Assembly (NCBI RefSeq): GCF_002836975.1
Contig: NZ_NIJK01000047.1
Span: 286,952-350,951 of the forward strand
Length of the DNA: 64,000 bases
Direction: 5' to 3'
Source of the DNA: Shewanella indica
Lineage (GTDB): Bacteria; Pseudomonadota; Gammaproteobacteria; Enterobacterales; Shewanellaceae
Each line of letters begins with the position of its first letter. The stretch's first letter is position 1. The translations under genes were made by a program, and so were the position numbers. Below are positions 54,869 through 62,685 of the stretch, piece after piece. Below the pieces are notes generated by a model. That model saw only the letters and a list, made by a program, of their open reading frames with translations, was not told the DNA's origin and ran no database searches.

Positions 54869-55359
54869 GCGGTAAACTTACGCACCTTCTTCAGTGCCAT
54901 CTCCTGTTTAAGGCGGGAGAGATGCTCGATAAATACCTTGCCGTGCAGATGATCGATTTCATGTTGCAGCACTATTGCCAGGAAATCATCACTGTGGAGC
55001 GTCTGGGTTTGGCCCTGGCGATCCAGATAATTGACAGTGACCGACTCGAAGCGTTTTACCTTGGAGCGATAACCGGGAATGGACAAGCAGCCCTCTTCAC
55101 CGATAAATTCGCCGCTGGACTCAGTGATCTGCGGATTTATCAGCACCAAAGGTTGATTGCGCTCTTCTGAGATATCAATGACGACTATTGCGTGTTCACT
55201 GCCCACCTGGGTCGCGGCCAAGCCGATACCATCGTCTGTGTGATACATGGTTTGCAACAGATCATCGATGAAAGGCTGCACGGCTTCTATTTCGGTAACA
55301 GGCTTGGCTTTACGCTTGAGCCTGGGATCGGGAACCGTCAAAATATCCATAATTGCCAT
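54865..55359 (-). CDS. def: Peptide deformylase
   Basis: A 164-residue metalloenzyme removing the formyl group from nascent proteins. All three motifs are intact: GIGLAATQVG, EGCLS and QHEIDHLHG, giving the Cys and two His metal ligands and the catalytic Glu. It does not lie beside fmt as the main def gene usually does, so it may be a second copy. Its stop overlaps the convergent kinase gene by four bases. Confidence 0.93.
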   Translation of the reverse strand: MAIMDILTVPDPRLKRKAKPVTEIEAVQPFIDDLLQTMYHTDDGIGLAATQVGSEHAIVVIDISEERNQPLVLINPQITESSGEFIGEEGCLSIPGYRSKVKRFESVTVNYLDRQGQTQTLHSDDFLAIVLQHEIDHLHGKVFIEHLSRLKQEMALKKVRKFTA

Positions 55360-55535
55360 AGGGTTATATTCTCAATTTACTCGACTTGGCGTTCAATGGG
55401 CGCCATTATGGCGAAAAAGCATCAAAAGGCAAATCTTGCATGTGCAGCGCAGAGCCGCCATGACACTTTTGCCAAGTGAGTAACCTCCGCTATGGAATGG
55501 TATTATAATTTGCGCCAATAGCATCAGGAGCCAAG

Positions 55536-55898
55536 ATGACCCCGGAAACGAGCGCCCCACCACTAAGTCCAATGCAGAAGATTTGGCACATAGTTGCATT
55601 GATCCCCGAAGGCCGGGTGGCAAGCTATGGCAAGATTGCCGACTATGCCGGCTTGCCCGGACGGGCACGCTATGTTTCCCGGGCACTGAAACAGGCGCCG
55701 GACAGCCTGGCACTGCCCTGGCACAGGGTGATCAACAGTCAGGGGAAAATCTCCTTTGCCAAGGATACCCATCCGTTTCAGCTACAGATGAGCATGCTGC
55801 GCAGCGAAGGCGTACAAGTGAACCAAGGCAAAATTACTCTGTCTGAATATGAGTGGCGGCCGGATATGGCCACTCTGGTCTTGTCCATGCCGTTTTAA
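55536..55898 (+). CDS. Alkyltransferase-like (ATL) DNA-binding protein
   Basis: A 120-residue homologue of the DNA-binding domain of O6-methylguanine-DNA methyltransferase. The block RVASYGKIADYAGLPGRARYVSRAL is the recognition helix region with the arginine finger. The active-site P-C-H-R is P-W-H-R here, so it cannot accept the alkyl group itself. Such ATL proteins bind alkylated guanine and pass it to nucleotide excision repair. AGGAG precedes the start. The DUF3108 gene follows 16 bases on. Confidence 0.9.
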   Translation: MTPETSAPPLSPMQKIWHIVALIPEGRVASYGKIADYAGLPGRARYVSRALKQAPDSLALPWHRVINSQGKISFAKDTHPFQLQMSMLRSEGVQVNQGKITLSEYEWRPDMATLVLSMPF

Positions 55899-55914
55899 CC
55901 ACAGGAGACTGCCT

Positions 55915-56646
55915 TTGATCCGTTCACTTCTACTCTTGGTACTGTTACTGCCCTTGTCGCTATGGGCGCAGACCAGCCCCCTGGCACCCCACACCGCCGA
56001 ATATCAGGTCAATTATGGCGAAATCAATCTCGGTGGCGCCCGTTTTATGCTGTTGCCGCCAGAGGGCGACTTCTATCAATACAAATTGGACAGCGATCTC
56101 AGCCTGCTGGTGCTGAGCGATAAACGCCATATCCGCAGTGAATTTACCTATCAGGATGGTCAGCTGACGCCGCTGCGCTTCAGCCATCAGCGAACCGGCA
56201 CAGGCCCCAACTTCAATGAGCAGATAGCCTTTGCCAAGGAGCAAGGCAAAATTTTCAGTCGCTACAAGGATGAAAAGAGCAAGCTGGACTACTCAGGCGC
56301 CCTCTACGATGCCCTGATGGTACAGCTGCAGTTTCGGCTGGATCTCGCCGCCGGCAAGGAGCCACTGGCCTATGAGCTGGTCAAGGACAACGAGATAGAT
56401 GACTATAGTTTCAAGATAGTCGGCAAGGAGCGGATGACACTGGACAGTGGCGTTTATAACACGGTGAAACTGGAAGTGGTCCGCGACAGCAGCAAACGGC
56501 AGACCTTTATTTGGATGGCACCGGATCTCGGCTGGCTGCCGGTGCGCCTGACCCATTTCGAGTCAGGCAGCAAGCAGCTCGATATCAAGTTAGCCAAGCT
56601 GAGCCTGGGCTCGGAAGTCAATAACCAGCTCGCCAAGACGGAATAA
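55915..56646 (+). CDS. DUF3108 domain protein, exported
   Basis: A 243-residue predicted periplasmic protein: signal peptide (about 1-22, ending SLWAQ), then a beta-rich DUF3108 domain (HTAEYQVNYGEINLGGARF through FIWMAPDLGWLPVRLTHFE). The family has no established function. A TTG start at 55915 is preferred because AGGAG lies seven bases upstream and directly after the ATL stop; a longer frame starting inside the ATL gene would bury the signal peptide. The last 57 bases overlap the convergent amidotransferase gene. Confidence 0.82.
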   Translation: MIRSLLLLVLLLPLSLWAQTSPLAPHTAEYQVNYGEINLGGARFMLLPPEGDFYQYKLDSDLSLLVLSDKRHIRSEFTYQDGQLTPLRFSHQRTGTGPNFNEQIAFAKEQGKIFSRYKDEKSKLDYSGALYDALMVQLQFRLDLAAGKEPLAYELVKDNEIDDYSFKIVGKERMTLDSGVYNTVKLEVVRDSSKRQTFIWMAPDLGWLPVRLTHFESGSKQLDIKLAKLSLGSEVNNQLAKTE

Positions 56647-57390
56647 TTTCCAATCCCCCGGCGCCAATAGCTGCCAGTTTTCATTGCCGGTCAGCGGCCG
56701 GGTGGCTATGACAGTGACCACATCCTTGGGGGTGGTCTGGGTGTCGAAATCAATCACCACATCCGTGTCTATCAGCTGCGCCCGGCCAAAGGGCGCCCGG
56801 CGGGTGATGTAGCAAAGGTTATTGCTGCAATAACTCATCAAATAACGGCCATCGCTGAGGATCATATTAAACACCCCTAGAGTGCGGATCTCCTCGGCAA
56901 GCTGGGCGACATATTCAAACACGGGCAAAATATCATCCGGCTCGGATTCACCGAAACGCTCGGCCAGGCGGCTCATTATCCAGCAAAAGGCCTGTTCACT
57001 GTCTGTATCACCCACGGCCTGAAAGCGGCCGCTTTGAAACTTCTGTTCATAGTCAGACAACTGGCCGTTGTGGGCATAGGTCCAGTAGCGCCCCCAAAGC
57101 TCGCGGGTAAAGGGGTGGGTATTTTCCAACGAGACTTCACCGCGGTTGGCCTGCCGAATATGGCTGACCACCACTTCACTCTTGATCGGGTATGACTTGA
57201 TAAGGCTTGCCACATGGGACTGGCTGCTGGGGCTGGCATCCTTGAAGGTGCGACTGCCCTTGCCTTCATAAAAGGTGATCCCCCAACCATCCACATGGGG
57301 CCCGGTCACCCCGCCTCGCTCTGCCAGCCCGGTAAAGCTGAAGACAATATCCGTTGGCACATTGGCACTCATCGCCAGCAGCTCACACAT
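56590..57390 (-). CDS. Class II glutamine amidotransferase, YafJ-like
   Basis: A 266-residue Ntn-type glutaminase domain. Processing would expose Cys2 (M-C-E-L-L-A-M-S), the nucleophile; other conserved parts are GGVTGPHVDGWGITFYEG, HIRQANRGEVSLENTHPF and YWTYAHNGQL. No second synthetase domain is present, as in E. coli YafJ, whose role is unclear. The ATG at 57390 is required for the catalytic cysteine; the frame is open further upstream. It is divergent from fadE, as yafJ lies near fadE (yafH) in enterics, and it shares the spacer with a PsrA-like palindrome. Confidence 0.88.
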   Translation of the reverse strand: MCELLAMSANVPTDIVFSFTGLAERGGVTGPHVDGWGITFYEGKGSRTFKDASPSSQSHVASLIKSYPIKSEVVVSHIRQANRGEVSLENTHPFTRELWGRYWTYAHNGQLSDYEQKFQSGRFQAVGDTDSEQAFCWIMSRLAERFGESEPDDILPVFEYVAQLAEEIRTLGVFNMILSDGRYLMSYCSNNLCYITRRAPFGRAQLIDTDVVIDFDTQTTPKDVVTVIATRPLTGNENWQLLAPGDWKLFRLGELVIDFRAQAQLG

Positions 57391-57484
57391 CTTGGTTTTT
57401 CCTGTCACTGAATCTGTTATTTCATTATCTGCGGCATTGTAGCCAAGCCTTGTCGGCAGGGGAATTATTGCTTGCAATAAAAAA

Positions 57485-57503
57485 TTTAAACAATTGTTTG
57501 AAA
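57485..57503. promoter_or_regulatory. PsrA-like operator upstream of fadE
   Basis: TTTAAACAATTGTTTGAAA is an almost perfect palindrome and fits the PsrA pattern. The same TTTAAACAnTTGTTTnAA form lies before the other acyl-CoA dehydrogenase gene at 13650-13667. Confidence 0.6.
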
Positions 57504-57541
57504 AATGCTTGTATTCGATTTCGCTTAGGTTTAATTTTATT

Positions 57542-57570
57542 GCGACACAGGTCTGACCACACACTATAAT
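57542..57570 (+). promoter_or_regulatory. fadE promoter with FadR-like site
   Basis: A perfect TATAAT -10 (57565-57570) has GCGACA as -35 (57542-57547) at 17 bp. Between them GGTCTGACC (57550-57558) matches the symmetrical core of FadR operators, placed to block polymerase. A second, upstream PsrA-like site suggests dual control by fatty acid status. Confidence 0.55.
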
Positions 57571-57643
57571 TGTGATCTTGATCGCTCTCAGGCGAGGCGT
57601 TCTACACTGAATAAAGTGGTCGTTTTATTAAGGAGAACAAACA

Positions 57644-60094
57644 GTGACTACCCTACTATGGATCCTGGCATTGCTCTTGGTTTTAGGAGCAGCAGCGTAC
57701 CTCAGAGTATCCCTGCTGACTGCAACCATAGCCGCCGCAGTGGTCATGGCAGCAGGCAGCCTGCTGGATGTAACTGGACTGATTAGCTGGATAATTTTCC
57801 TGGTTATTGCCCTGCCGCTGAATCTGAGTGCCTTCAGGCAGAGTGTGATAACCCGGCCATTACTTAAACTCTATCGCGGCATCATGCCGGAGATGTCTTC
57901 CACCGAAAAAGAGGCGATTGAAGCCGGTACTACCTGGTGGGAGGCCGATCTCTTCGCCGGTAATCCCAACTGGAAGAAGCTGCACAACTATCCGGTTGCC
58001 CGTCTGAGCGCCGAAGAGCATGCCTTCCTGGAAGGACCTGTGGAGGAGGTCTGCCGCATGGTTAACCAGCATATGGTTTCCCATCAATTGGCGGACTTGC
58101 CTGCCGAAGTATGGCAGTTCCTCAAAGACAAAGGCTTCTTTGCGATGATCATCAAGAAGAAGTACGGTGGTCTGGAATTCTCTGCCTACGCCCAATCCCG
58201 GGTATTACAAAAGCTGGCCGGTGTCAGCAGTGAGCTGGCCTCGACCGTAGGTGTGCCCAACTCACTGGGCCCTGGCGAACTGCTGCAGCACTATGGTACC
58301 CCGGAGCAGCAGGATCACTACCTGCCCCGCCTGGCCAAAGGCTTGGAAGTTCCCTGCTTTGCCCTGACCAGCCCTGAAGCCGGCTCAGATGCCGGTGCCA
58401 TTCCGGATTTCGGTGTAGTCTGCAAAGGCCAATGGCAAGGTGAAGAAGTGCTGGGGATGAAACTGACCTGGAACAAGCGCTATATCACCCTGGCACCTGT
58501 TGCCACAGTTTTGGGGTTGGCATTCAAGCTTAAAGATCCCGAGCATCTGCTTGGCGATAAGGAAGAGCTGGGCATTACCTGCGCCTTGATCCCGACCGAT
58601 GTTGAAGGTGTGGAAACCGGCCGTCGTCACTTCCCGCTCAACTGTATGTTCCAAAATGGTCCAACCCGAGGCAATGAGGTGTTTGTTCCTCTGAGCTTTA
58701 TCATAGGTGGCCCGAAAATGGCGGGACAAGGCTGGCGCATGCTGGTGGAATGCCTGTCGGTTGGCCGCGGCATCACCCTGCCCTCCAACTCAGCCGGTGG
58801 CGTTAAAACCGCGGCTTTGGCAACCGGTGCCTATGCCCGCATTCGTCGTCAGTTCAAGCTGCCTATCGGTAAGCTGGAAGGCATTGAAGAGCCTATGGCG
58901 CGTATCGGCGGTAACGCCTACCTGATGGACGCTGTAACCTCCTTGACCACCACAGGTATTGATCTGGGTGAAAAGCCTTCCGTCATCTCGGCGATAGTCA
59001 AATATCACCTGACCGACAGAATGCAGAAATGCGTTATCGACGCCATGGATATTCACGGTGGTAAAGGGGTATGTCTTGGCCCCAACAACTATCTGGGACG
59101 CGGATATCAAGCGGCACCTATCGCCATCACGGTTGAAGGGGCCAACATTCTGACCCGCTCCATGATCATCTATGGTCAAGGTGCCATTCGCTGCCATCCA
59201 TATGTGCTGGCAGAGATGGAGTCGGCCTTTGATACCGACGTAAACCGCGGCCTGAATAACTTTGATGCGGCGCTGTTTGGGCATATCGGCTTTACCACAA
59301 GTAACCTTATCCGCAGCCTGTGGATGGGCCTCACCGGCAGTCGCTTCTCCAATGCGCCTTTTGCCGACAAGACCAAGCGTTACTATCAGCATATGAACCG
59401 CTTCAGTGCCAACCTGGCCTTGCTGTCGGATCTGGCGATGGCGACCTTAGGGGGTAACCTCAAACGTAAGGAGCGGATCTCTGCCCGCCTGGGTGACTTG
59501 CTCAGCCAATTGTATCTGGCATCGGCAACCCTCAAGCGTTATCAGGATGAAGGCCGTCAGAGTGAAGATCTGCCACTGGTACAGTGGGCGGTTGAAGACG
59601 CGCTCTACAAGCTGCAGTCTTCTCTGGATGAGCTGCTGGATAACTTCCCTGCTGGCCTCGGCGGCGTGCTGCGCCTGGTGTTGTTCCCCTTCGGTCGACC
59701 ACTGAAGCGCCCAAGTGATGTGTTGGACCACAAGGTAGCCAAGATAATGCAGACCCCTTGTGCCAGCCGTGACCGTCTGGGTAAGGGACAATTCTGGGAA
59801 GCATGCGACAATAATGCCGTAGGTATTCAGGAACAGACCTTCAAAGACATACTGGCGGCGGAGCCCTTGTATGACAAAGTCTGTAAGGCTGCCGGCAAAC
59901 GTCTGCCCTTCATGTGGCTGGATAAAGTGGCCGCAGAAGGCAAGGCGCTGGGTGTTCTGAGCGATGCAGAAGTGGCCCTGCTGGAGCGCGCTGAAATCGG
60001 CCGAATGAAGTCCATCAACGTGGATGACTTTGACCCCGCCGAACTCAAGGCTCAGAGCCTGGAGCAGGAAAACCGCGAAGAACAAGCCGCTTAA
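57644..60094 (+). CDS. fadE: Acyl-CoA dehydrogenase FadE
   Basis: An 816-residue FadE (E. coli YafH is 814), the flavoprotein for the first step of fatty acid beta-oxidation. The hydrophobic N-terminus (about 1-60) suggests membrane attachment. The dehydrogenase core follows: ALTSPEAGSDAGAIPDFG, the MKLTWNKRYITLAP block, LSVGRGITLPSNSAG and the GLGFNYLGRG-like PNNYLGRGYQ. The C-terminal FadE-specific extension (about 520-816) is complete. A GTG start follows AAGGAG at eight bases. It is monocistronic with a terminator 30 bases on. Confidence 0.95.
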   Translation: MTTLLWILALLLVLGAAAYLRVSLLTATIAAAVVMAAGSLLDVTGLISWIIFLVIALPLNLSAFRQSVITRPLLKLYRGIMPEMSSTEKEAIEAGTTWWEADLFAGNPNWKKLHNYPVARLSAEEHAFLEGPVEEVCRMVNQHMVSHQLADLPAEVWQFLKDKGFFAMIIKKKYGGLEFSAYAQSRVLQKLAGVSSELASTVGVPNSLGPGELLQHYGTPEQQDHYLPRLAKGLEVPCFALTSPEAGSDAGAIPDFGVVCKGQWQGEEVLGMKLTWNKRYITLAPVATVLGLAFKLKDPEHLLGDKEELGITCALIPTDVEGVETGRRHFPLNCMFQNGPTRGNEVFVPLSFIIGGPKMAGQGWRMLVECLSVGRGITLPSNSAGGVKTAALATGAYARIRRQFKLPIGKLEGIEEPMARIGGNAYLMDAVTSLTTTGIDLGEKPSVISAIVKYHLTDRMQKCVIDAMDIHGGKGVCLGPNNYLGRGYQAAPIAITVEGANILTRSMIIYGQGAIRCHPYVLAEMESAFDTDVNRGLNNFDAALFGHIGFTTSNLIRSLWMGLTGSRFSNAPFADKTKRYYQHMNRFSANLALLSDLAMATLGGNLKRKERISARLGDLLSQLYLASATLKRYQDEGRQSEDLPLVQWAVEDALYKLQSSLDELLDNFPAGLGGVLRLVLFPFGRPLKRPSDVLDHKVAKIMQTPCASRDRLGKGQFWEACDNNAVGIQEQTFKDILAAEPLYDKVCKAAGKRLPFMWLDKVAAEGKALGVLSDAEVALLERAEIGRMKSINVDDFDPAELKAQSLEQENREEQAA

Positions 60095-60124
60095 GACTGT
60101 CGATAATATCACTGGAAACACAAA

Positions 60125-60154
60125 ATGCCGTTCACAATTGTGGACGGCATTTTT
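60125..60154 (+). terminator. fadE rho-independent terminator
   Basis: An 11-bp stem with one mismatch (ATGCCGTTCAC / GTGGACGGCAT, loop AATT) followed by a run of T residues. Confidence 0.9.
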
Positions 60155-60451
60155 ATTGTCCTTCCCAACCTTCACTTCAATAGTTGGTCTTCATTCAAGA
60201 TAACTAGCATCAAAACTTAAAGAATAAATGGGGACATAGTTAACCCAGGTGTAAAAAGCAGTCTGCACAGCATTAAAATAGGTAAAACAATCAGATGATT
60301 GGCCCCGTATTCAGAAGTTAACAGTAGATCTCATTCCCAAGAAAATGACGCCTTTATGCTTGTCGTATAGATAGCGTTTTCTCTGTTAGCAAAACATCCT
60401 ATTAAAAACGGCTATTAACCGTCGCTGATATCAAATTTTTACTTATAGACA
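60155..60451. other. Noncoding spacer between fadE and peptidase
   Basis: About 300 AT-rich bases between convergent genes and their terminators. There is no credible gene. AAATGGGGACATAG near 60226 recalls sequence often seen beside REP-associated transposase genes, but nothing else of such an element is present. Confidence 0.4.
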
Positions 60452-60485
60452 CAAAAAATCCGACAACCTGAAGTCGTCGGATTTG
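60452..60485 (-). terminator. Terminator of the S9 peptidase gene
   Basis: On the minus strand the stem AAATCCGAC / GTCGGATTT, with a loop part able to pair further, runs into six T residues, about 90 bases after the peptidase stop. Confidence 0.85.
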
Positions 60486-60573
60486 GCTCTTTGTGGTTTA
60501 AGTCAGCATCTGTGGCTATAAACTGTATATGTCGCTGCAACATATAACCAAGCTTGTGCTACGTTTCCCTGTT

Positions 60574-62619
60574 CTACTTGGTCCAGCGGTCCATCCAGCC
60601 CAGCACCTTGGCGTACCACTGCTCAAGGTTATTGGGGTTGAGGATCCAGTGGTTTTCATCCGGATAGATCAGCAGCTCAGAAGGGATATTGTTGCGCTGC
60701 ATATAGCTGAACGCCGCCAAGCCTTGACCGTAAGGTACCCGGAAGTCTTTCTCACCGTGGATCACCAGCATAGGAGTCTTCCAGTTTTCCACATAGTTGG
60801 CCGGATTGAACTTCTCATAAAGATCCTTGGCCTGCTCGTAGCTGCCGCCAAACTCATGCTCAGGGAACCAGAGTTCCTCGGTCACATGGTACATGGAGCG
60901 CATATCGAACAAGCCCGCGTGGTTAACCAGGCACTTGAAACCGTCATTCCAGTTACCCTGGATCCAGTTCATCATGTAACCGCCGTAGGAGCCGCCGAGG
61001 GCGCAGGCGTTATCGGCATCGATCCACTTCTGCTGTTTGGCAACCGCAGCCAGACCTTTTTGCAGATCTTCCAGAGGTTTACCGCCCCAGTCCAGGCTGA
61101 TGGAATCGGTAAAGGCCTGACCATAGCCGGTAGAGCCGTGGAAATCCACCATCACCACGGCATATCCGGCACCGGCCCACAGCTGAGGATTCCAGCGGAA
61201 GCTGAAACTATTGCCGAATGAACCTTGTGGGCCGCCGTGTACCAAGAAGGCCACCGGATACTGCTTGCCTTTCTTGAAGTTAGCAGGCTTGAGCCAGTAA
61301 CCATACACCTCTTCGTTGTTCCAGCCCTTGAAGCTAAACTGCTCGAACTCACCGAACTTGACCTTGTCCAGCTTGGCCTTGTTGACTTCAGTCAAACGGG
61401 TCAGGTTTTGCCCTTCCATGTTGATGGAGTAGAGATCGCCCGGTTCCACCAAAGACTTATGATTGATGATCAAACGATCGCCCGCCAGACCCACCAGGCT
61501 GTTGCTGCCATCGTTATAGATGGCACGCACATCACCAAACTGGGTGTTGATGGCAAATACAGACACCTGCCCCAGATCCTGAGCGGTCACATACAGGGTG
61601 TTGTTATCTTTACCAAAGCTCAGCGAGGCCGGGCTTCTGTCCCACATGGGCGCCACTTCCTTGCTCTGACCCGTGACTGTGTCTCTGAGCATGATGCGGT
61701 ATCTGTCGGCCTCGAATCCGGGCTTTTTCATCGCCAGATAGGCCAGGTAGCGGCCATCGGCGGAAAACACCGGCTGAGCATCCCAGGCCTGGTTATCTTC
61801 GGTGAGATTCTTGGCCTTGCCACCTGTGACCGGCACCTGCCAGAGATCGTAGTTGGTGGTCCAGGCCTGATCTTTACTCGGTGCCTTGGCACTGTAGACA
61901 ATATATTTGCCATCCGGGCTGAATGTCACCTCTTCCATGCCGGAAAATGGCTTGGGTGGGGTTTCGGTATCCAGGCCCTTGGTCACATCCACCGGCTTAC
62001 CCAGCTTGCCGTTTTCAAGCTGCGCCACAAACAGGTGATTACGGGCATGGTCAGACCAGGTGTCCCAGTGACGCACCATCAACTGATCGTATTCACGACC
62101 TGTACTCTTGCGCTCGGCTTCTTTATCAAACTTGGCTTTTGAACATTCCAGGGTGTCGCACTCGGGAAAAACACGAATGCTCATCACCACCTGCTTGCCA
62201 TCGGCCGATAATTTGTAGCCGTCGATACCCAGAGGCAAATCAGATACGGCCTGGGCTTCACCACCATCCAGTGGCAAGCGATACAGTTGGCTGCTGCCAT
62301 CACGGGCGGCGATAAAATAGACTTGCTTGTCGTCGCTGCTGAAGGCCACATCATGCTCGGTACCTGGTGCAGAAGTCAGCTGCTTGGGAGCCGCGTTCTT
62401 GTCACTGAGATCCAAAAGATAAAGATCTGAGCTGCTGCCATCGTCGGTGACCTTCTTCAGGCCGTAGATAAGCTTGGTGCCGTCATTGGATACAGCGGCA
62501 GAATGGAGTTTGTTGAGCTTGACCAGATCCTGGACAGTAAAAGGTGCCTTATCGGCAGCCAGCGCCGGCAGAGCCAGACCTGCGGCGAGCAGCGCCATCA
62601 ATAGTGGGTTGGTTTTCAT
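60574..62619 (-). CDS. S9 family prolyl oligopeptidase, exported
   Basis: A 681-residue serine peptidase with a signal peptide (about 1-21, ending ALAADK), a beta-propeller region (about 25-400) and an alpha/beta-hydrolase domain. The nucleophile motif is G-G-S-Y-G-G; the acid lies in VIHGEKDFRVPYG and the histidine in DENHWIL near the end. It resembles periplasmic dipeptidyl peptidases of the acylaminoacyl/BIII type, which release dipeptides from peptides. ATG 62619 gives a proper signal sequence; the frame is open 12 codons further. It follows the fumarase gene on the same strand but is separated from it by a terminator. Confidence 0.92.
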   Translation of the reverse strand: MKTNPLLMALLAAGLALPALAADKAPFTVQDLVKLNKLHSAAVSNDGTKLIYGLKKVTDDGSSSDLYLLDLSDKNAAPKQLTSAPGTEHDVAFSSDDKQVYFIAARDGSSQLYRLPLDGGEAQAVSDLPLGIDGYKLSADGKQVVMSIRVFPECDTLECSKAKFDKEAERKSTGREYDQLMVRHWDTWSDHARNHLFVAQLENGKLGKPVDVTKGLDTETPPKPFSGMEEVTFSPDGKYIVYSAKAPSKDQAWTTNYDLWQVPVTGGKAKNLTEDNQAWDAQPVFSADGRYLAYLAMKKPGFEADRYRIMLRDTVTGQSKEVAPMWDRSPASLSFGKDNNTLYVTAQDLGQVSVFAINTQFGDVRAIYNDGSNSLVGLAGDRLIINHKSLVEPGDLYSINMEGQNLTRLTEVNKAKLDKVKFGEFEQFSFKGWNNEEVYGYWLKPANFKKGKQYPVAFLVHGGPQGSFGNSFSFRWNPQLWAGAGYAVVMVDFHGSTGYGQAFTDSISLDWGGKPLEDLQKGLAAVAKQQKWIDADNACALGGSYGGYMMNWIQGNWNDGFKCLVNHAGLFDMRSMYHVTEELWFPEHEFGGSYEQAKDLYEKFNPANYVENWKTPMLVIHGEKDFRVPYGQGLAAFSYMQRNNIPSELLIYPDENHWILNPNNLEQWYAKVLGWMDRWTK

Positions 62620-62652
62620 TATAAATCTTCTTATTGGTTGTTGATTGCAATG

Positions 62653-62674
62653 CAAAAGGGGCCAACAGGCCCCT
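62653..62674 (-). terminator. Fumarase gene terminator
   Basis: On the minus strand GGGGCC / GGCCCC with a 4-base loop runs into TTTT, 12 bases after the fumarase stop codon. Confidence 0.85.
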
Positions 62675-62685
62675 CAAGGTTCAGC

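Noticed and set aside
60220..60245. REP-associated transposase remnant
   Set aside because: Only a GGGGACAT-like string is present; no REP hairpin pair or coding remnant accompanies it.
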